Shown one piece after another: positions 4,794 to 5,446 of a stretch of 5,446 bases of DNA. Made by a program: the position numbers and the translations under genes. Where the stretch lies: NCBI GenBank assembly GCA_024636405.1, contig JAGXHC010000103.1, positions 1 to 5,446 of the forward strand, written 5' to 3'. The notes beneath the pieces are model-generated. The model made no database searches, was not told where the DNA came from, and was given only the letters and a program-made list of their open reading frames with translations. The DNA is from Sulfitobacter sp. Lineage in GTDB: Bacteria > Pseudomonadota > Alphaproteobacteria > Rhodobacterales > Rhodobacteraceae. The number at the start of each line of letters is the position of its first letter. Within the stretch, counting starts at the first letter, position 1.

Positions 4794-5446
4794 TTAGCTG
4801 GCGTCGGATGCCGTTTCAAGTCGATCACTGCTGTCCACCTTGAAGCCGGTGGCCACAACGAATTTCTCAGACGAATCCGCGCGACTTGCCGGCGGCTTGA
4901 TATTGACCACTTTGGTAAACCGCTGTTTGAGCAATTTCTGAAGATCGCCCTCTGCGCCGCCTGCCAGAACCTTGGCTACAAATGTGCCCCCTTCTTCGAG
5001 CACGTCAAAGGCGAAATAGGCCGCCGCCTCACACAGCGCGATGATGCGGTTGTGGTCGGTCTGCTTGTGGCCCGAACTGCTGGCAGCCATGTCAGACATC
5101 ACCACATCCGCTTTGCCGCCTAGCCATTCGCGCACTTTGTCGTCGGCGCCGTCTTCCATGAAATCAAGCTGGTGCAGCGTGCAACCGGCAATCGGCTCCA
5201 TTTCCTGAAGGTCGACGCCCAGGATCGTCCCGACTGACTTGCCCTGGCGTTCGCCCAGCACGTTGCAGCGTTTGACGGCCACCTGGCACCAGCCACCCGG
5301 TGCACAGCCCAGATCAACGATGCGTGCGCCGGGCACGAGAAAGCGGTATTTATCGTCCAATTCCAGTATCTTGTATGCGGCGCGACCACGGTACCCTTCG
5401 GCCTTTGCGCGTTTGACGTAAGGGTCGTTCAGTTGTCGCTGCAACC
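4794..5446 (-). CDS. rlmE: 23S rRNA (uridine-2552-2'-O)-methyltransferase RlmE, 5' end cut off
   Basis: FtsJ/RrmJ-type enzyme that uses S-adenosylmethionine to methylate the 2'-OH of U2552 in the A-loop of 23S rRNA, a late step in 50S assembly in the cytoplasm. The visible 216 residues begin inside the conserved (W)[20 protein letters not shown] segment. The TTG at the edge is an internal leucine codon, preceded by GG as expected for a tryptophan codon, so the true start lies beyond the window. Counting from that leucine: RAAYK with K25, SAM-binding [10 protein letters not shown] at 43-52, SDMA with D118, FVAKV with K158 and SEKFVVATG with E193. These match the K38-D124-K164-E199 catalytic tetrad of E. 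coli RrmJ. A short acidic/serine tail follows VATGFK. The missing N-terminus is at least about 13 residues by comparison with E. coli. The gene ends 119 bp before the luxR-type start, far enough for separate transcription. Confidence 0.95.
   Translation of the reverse strand, partial: LQRQLNDPYVKRAKAEGYRGRAAYKILELDDKYRFLVPGARIVDLGCAPGGWCQVAVKRCNVLGERQGKSVGTILGVDLQEMEPIAGCTLHQLDFMEDGADDKVREWLGGKADVVMSDMAASSSGHKQTDHNRIIALCEAAAYFAFDVLEEGGTFVAKVLAGGAEGDLQKLLKQRFTKVVNIKPPASRADSSEKFVVATGFKVDSSDRLETASDAS

Noticed and set aside
5442..5444. TTG as the start codon of rlmE
   Set aside because: It matches an internal leucine of the conserved WLQ segment; the gene continues beyond the window.

Overview
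The window looks like chromosomal DNA of an alphaproteobacterium, most likely a marine Rhodobacterales (Roseobacter-clade) species. This rests on the wording of the RlmE fragment, the codon and base composition, and the mix of a Tat-exported copper oxidase, a periplasmic rhodanese and a LuxR-type regulator. The lineage is inferred from protein character only.

Layout. (1) Positions 1-1452, + strand: a complete Tat-exported three-domain multicopper oxidase of the CueO/CopA-laccase type with every copper ligand present, followed by a very strong hairpin (1459-1500). (2) Positions 1501-2017: about 500 bp with no convincing intact gene; one frame (about 1752-1910) weakly resembles part of an IS5-type transposase. 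(3) Positions 2018-2605, + strand: an exported single-domain rhodanese with a two-cysteine active-site loop, followed by a hairpin and T-tract. (4) Positions 2641-3179: a second gene-poor stretch with a direct repeat and one possible small ORF. (5) - strand: luxR-type regulator (4674-3904), then a periplasmic Cache-domain protein (3800-3231) ending at an intrinsic terminator (3207-3180). A 21-bp near-perfect dyad lies between these two genes. (6) Right edge, - strand: rlmE, 5' end cut by the window.

How the genes may work together. The oxidase and rhodanese are both exported, copper- or thiol-related proteins on the + strand, but each has its own hairpin and a 565-bp gap separates them, so they are neighbours rather than an obvious operon. 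The more suggestive pair is the LuxR-type regulator and the Cache protein: same strand, 103 bp apart, with an operator-like dyad in the gap. The regulator keeps the LuxR fold but, by hand alignment, has lost the aspartate and one of the aromatic residues that contact acyl-homoserine lactone, and no luxI gene is visible. It may therefore be a LuxR solo answering a different ligand. The Cache protein is a lone exported ligand-binding domain without a transmembrane or signalling domain. No CRISPR array, tRNA, rRNA or intact mobile element was seen.
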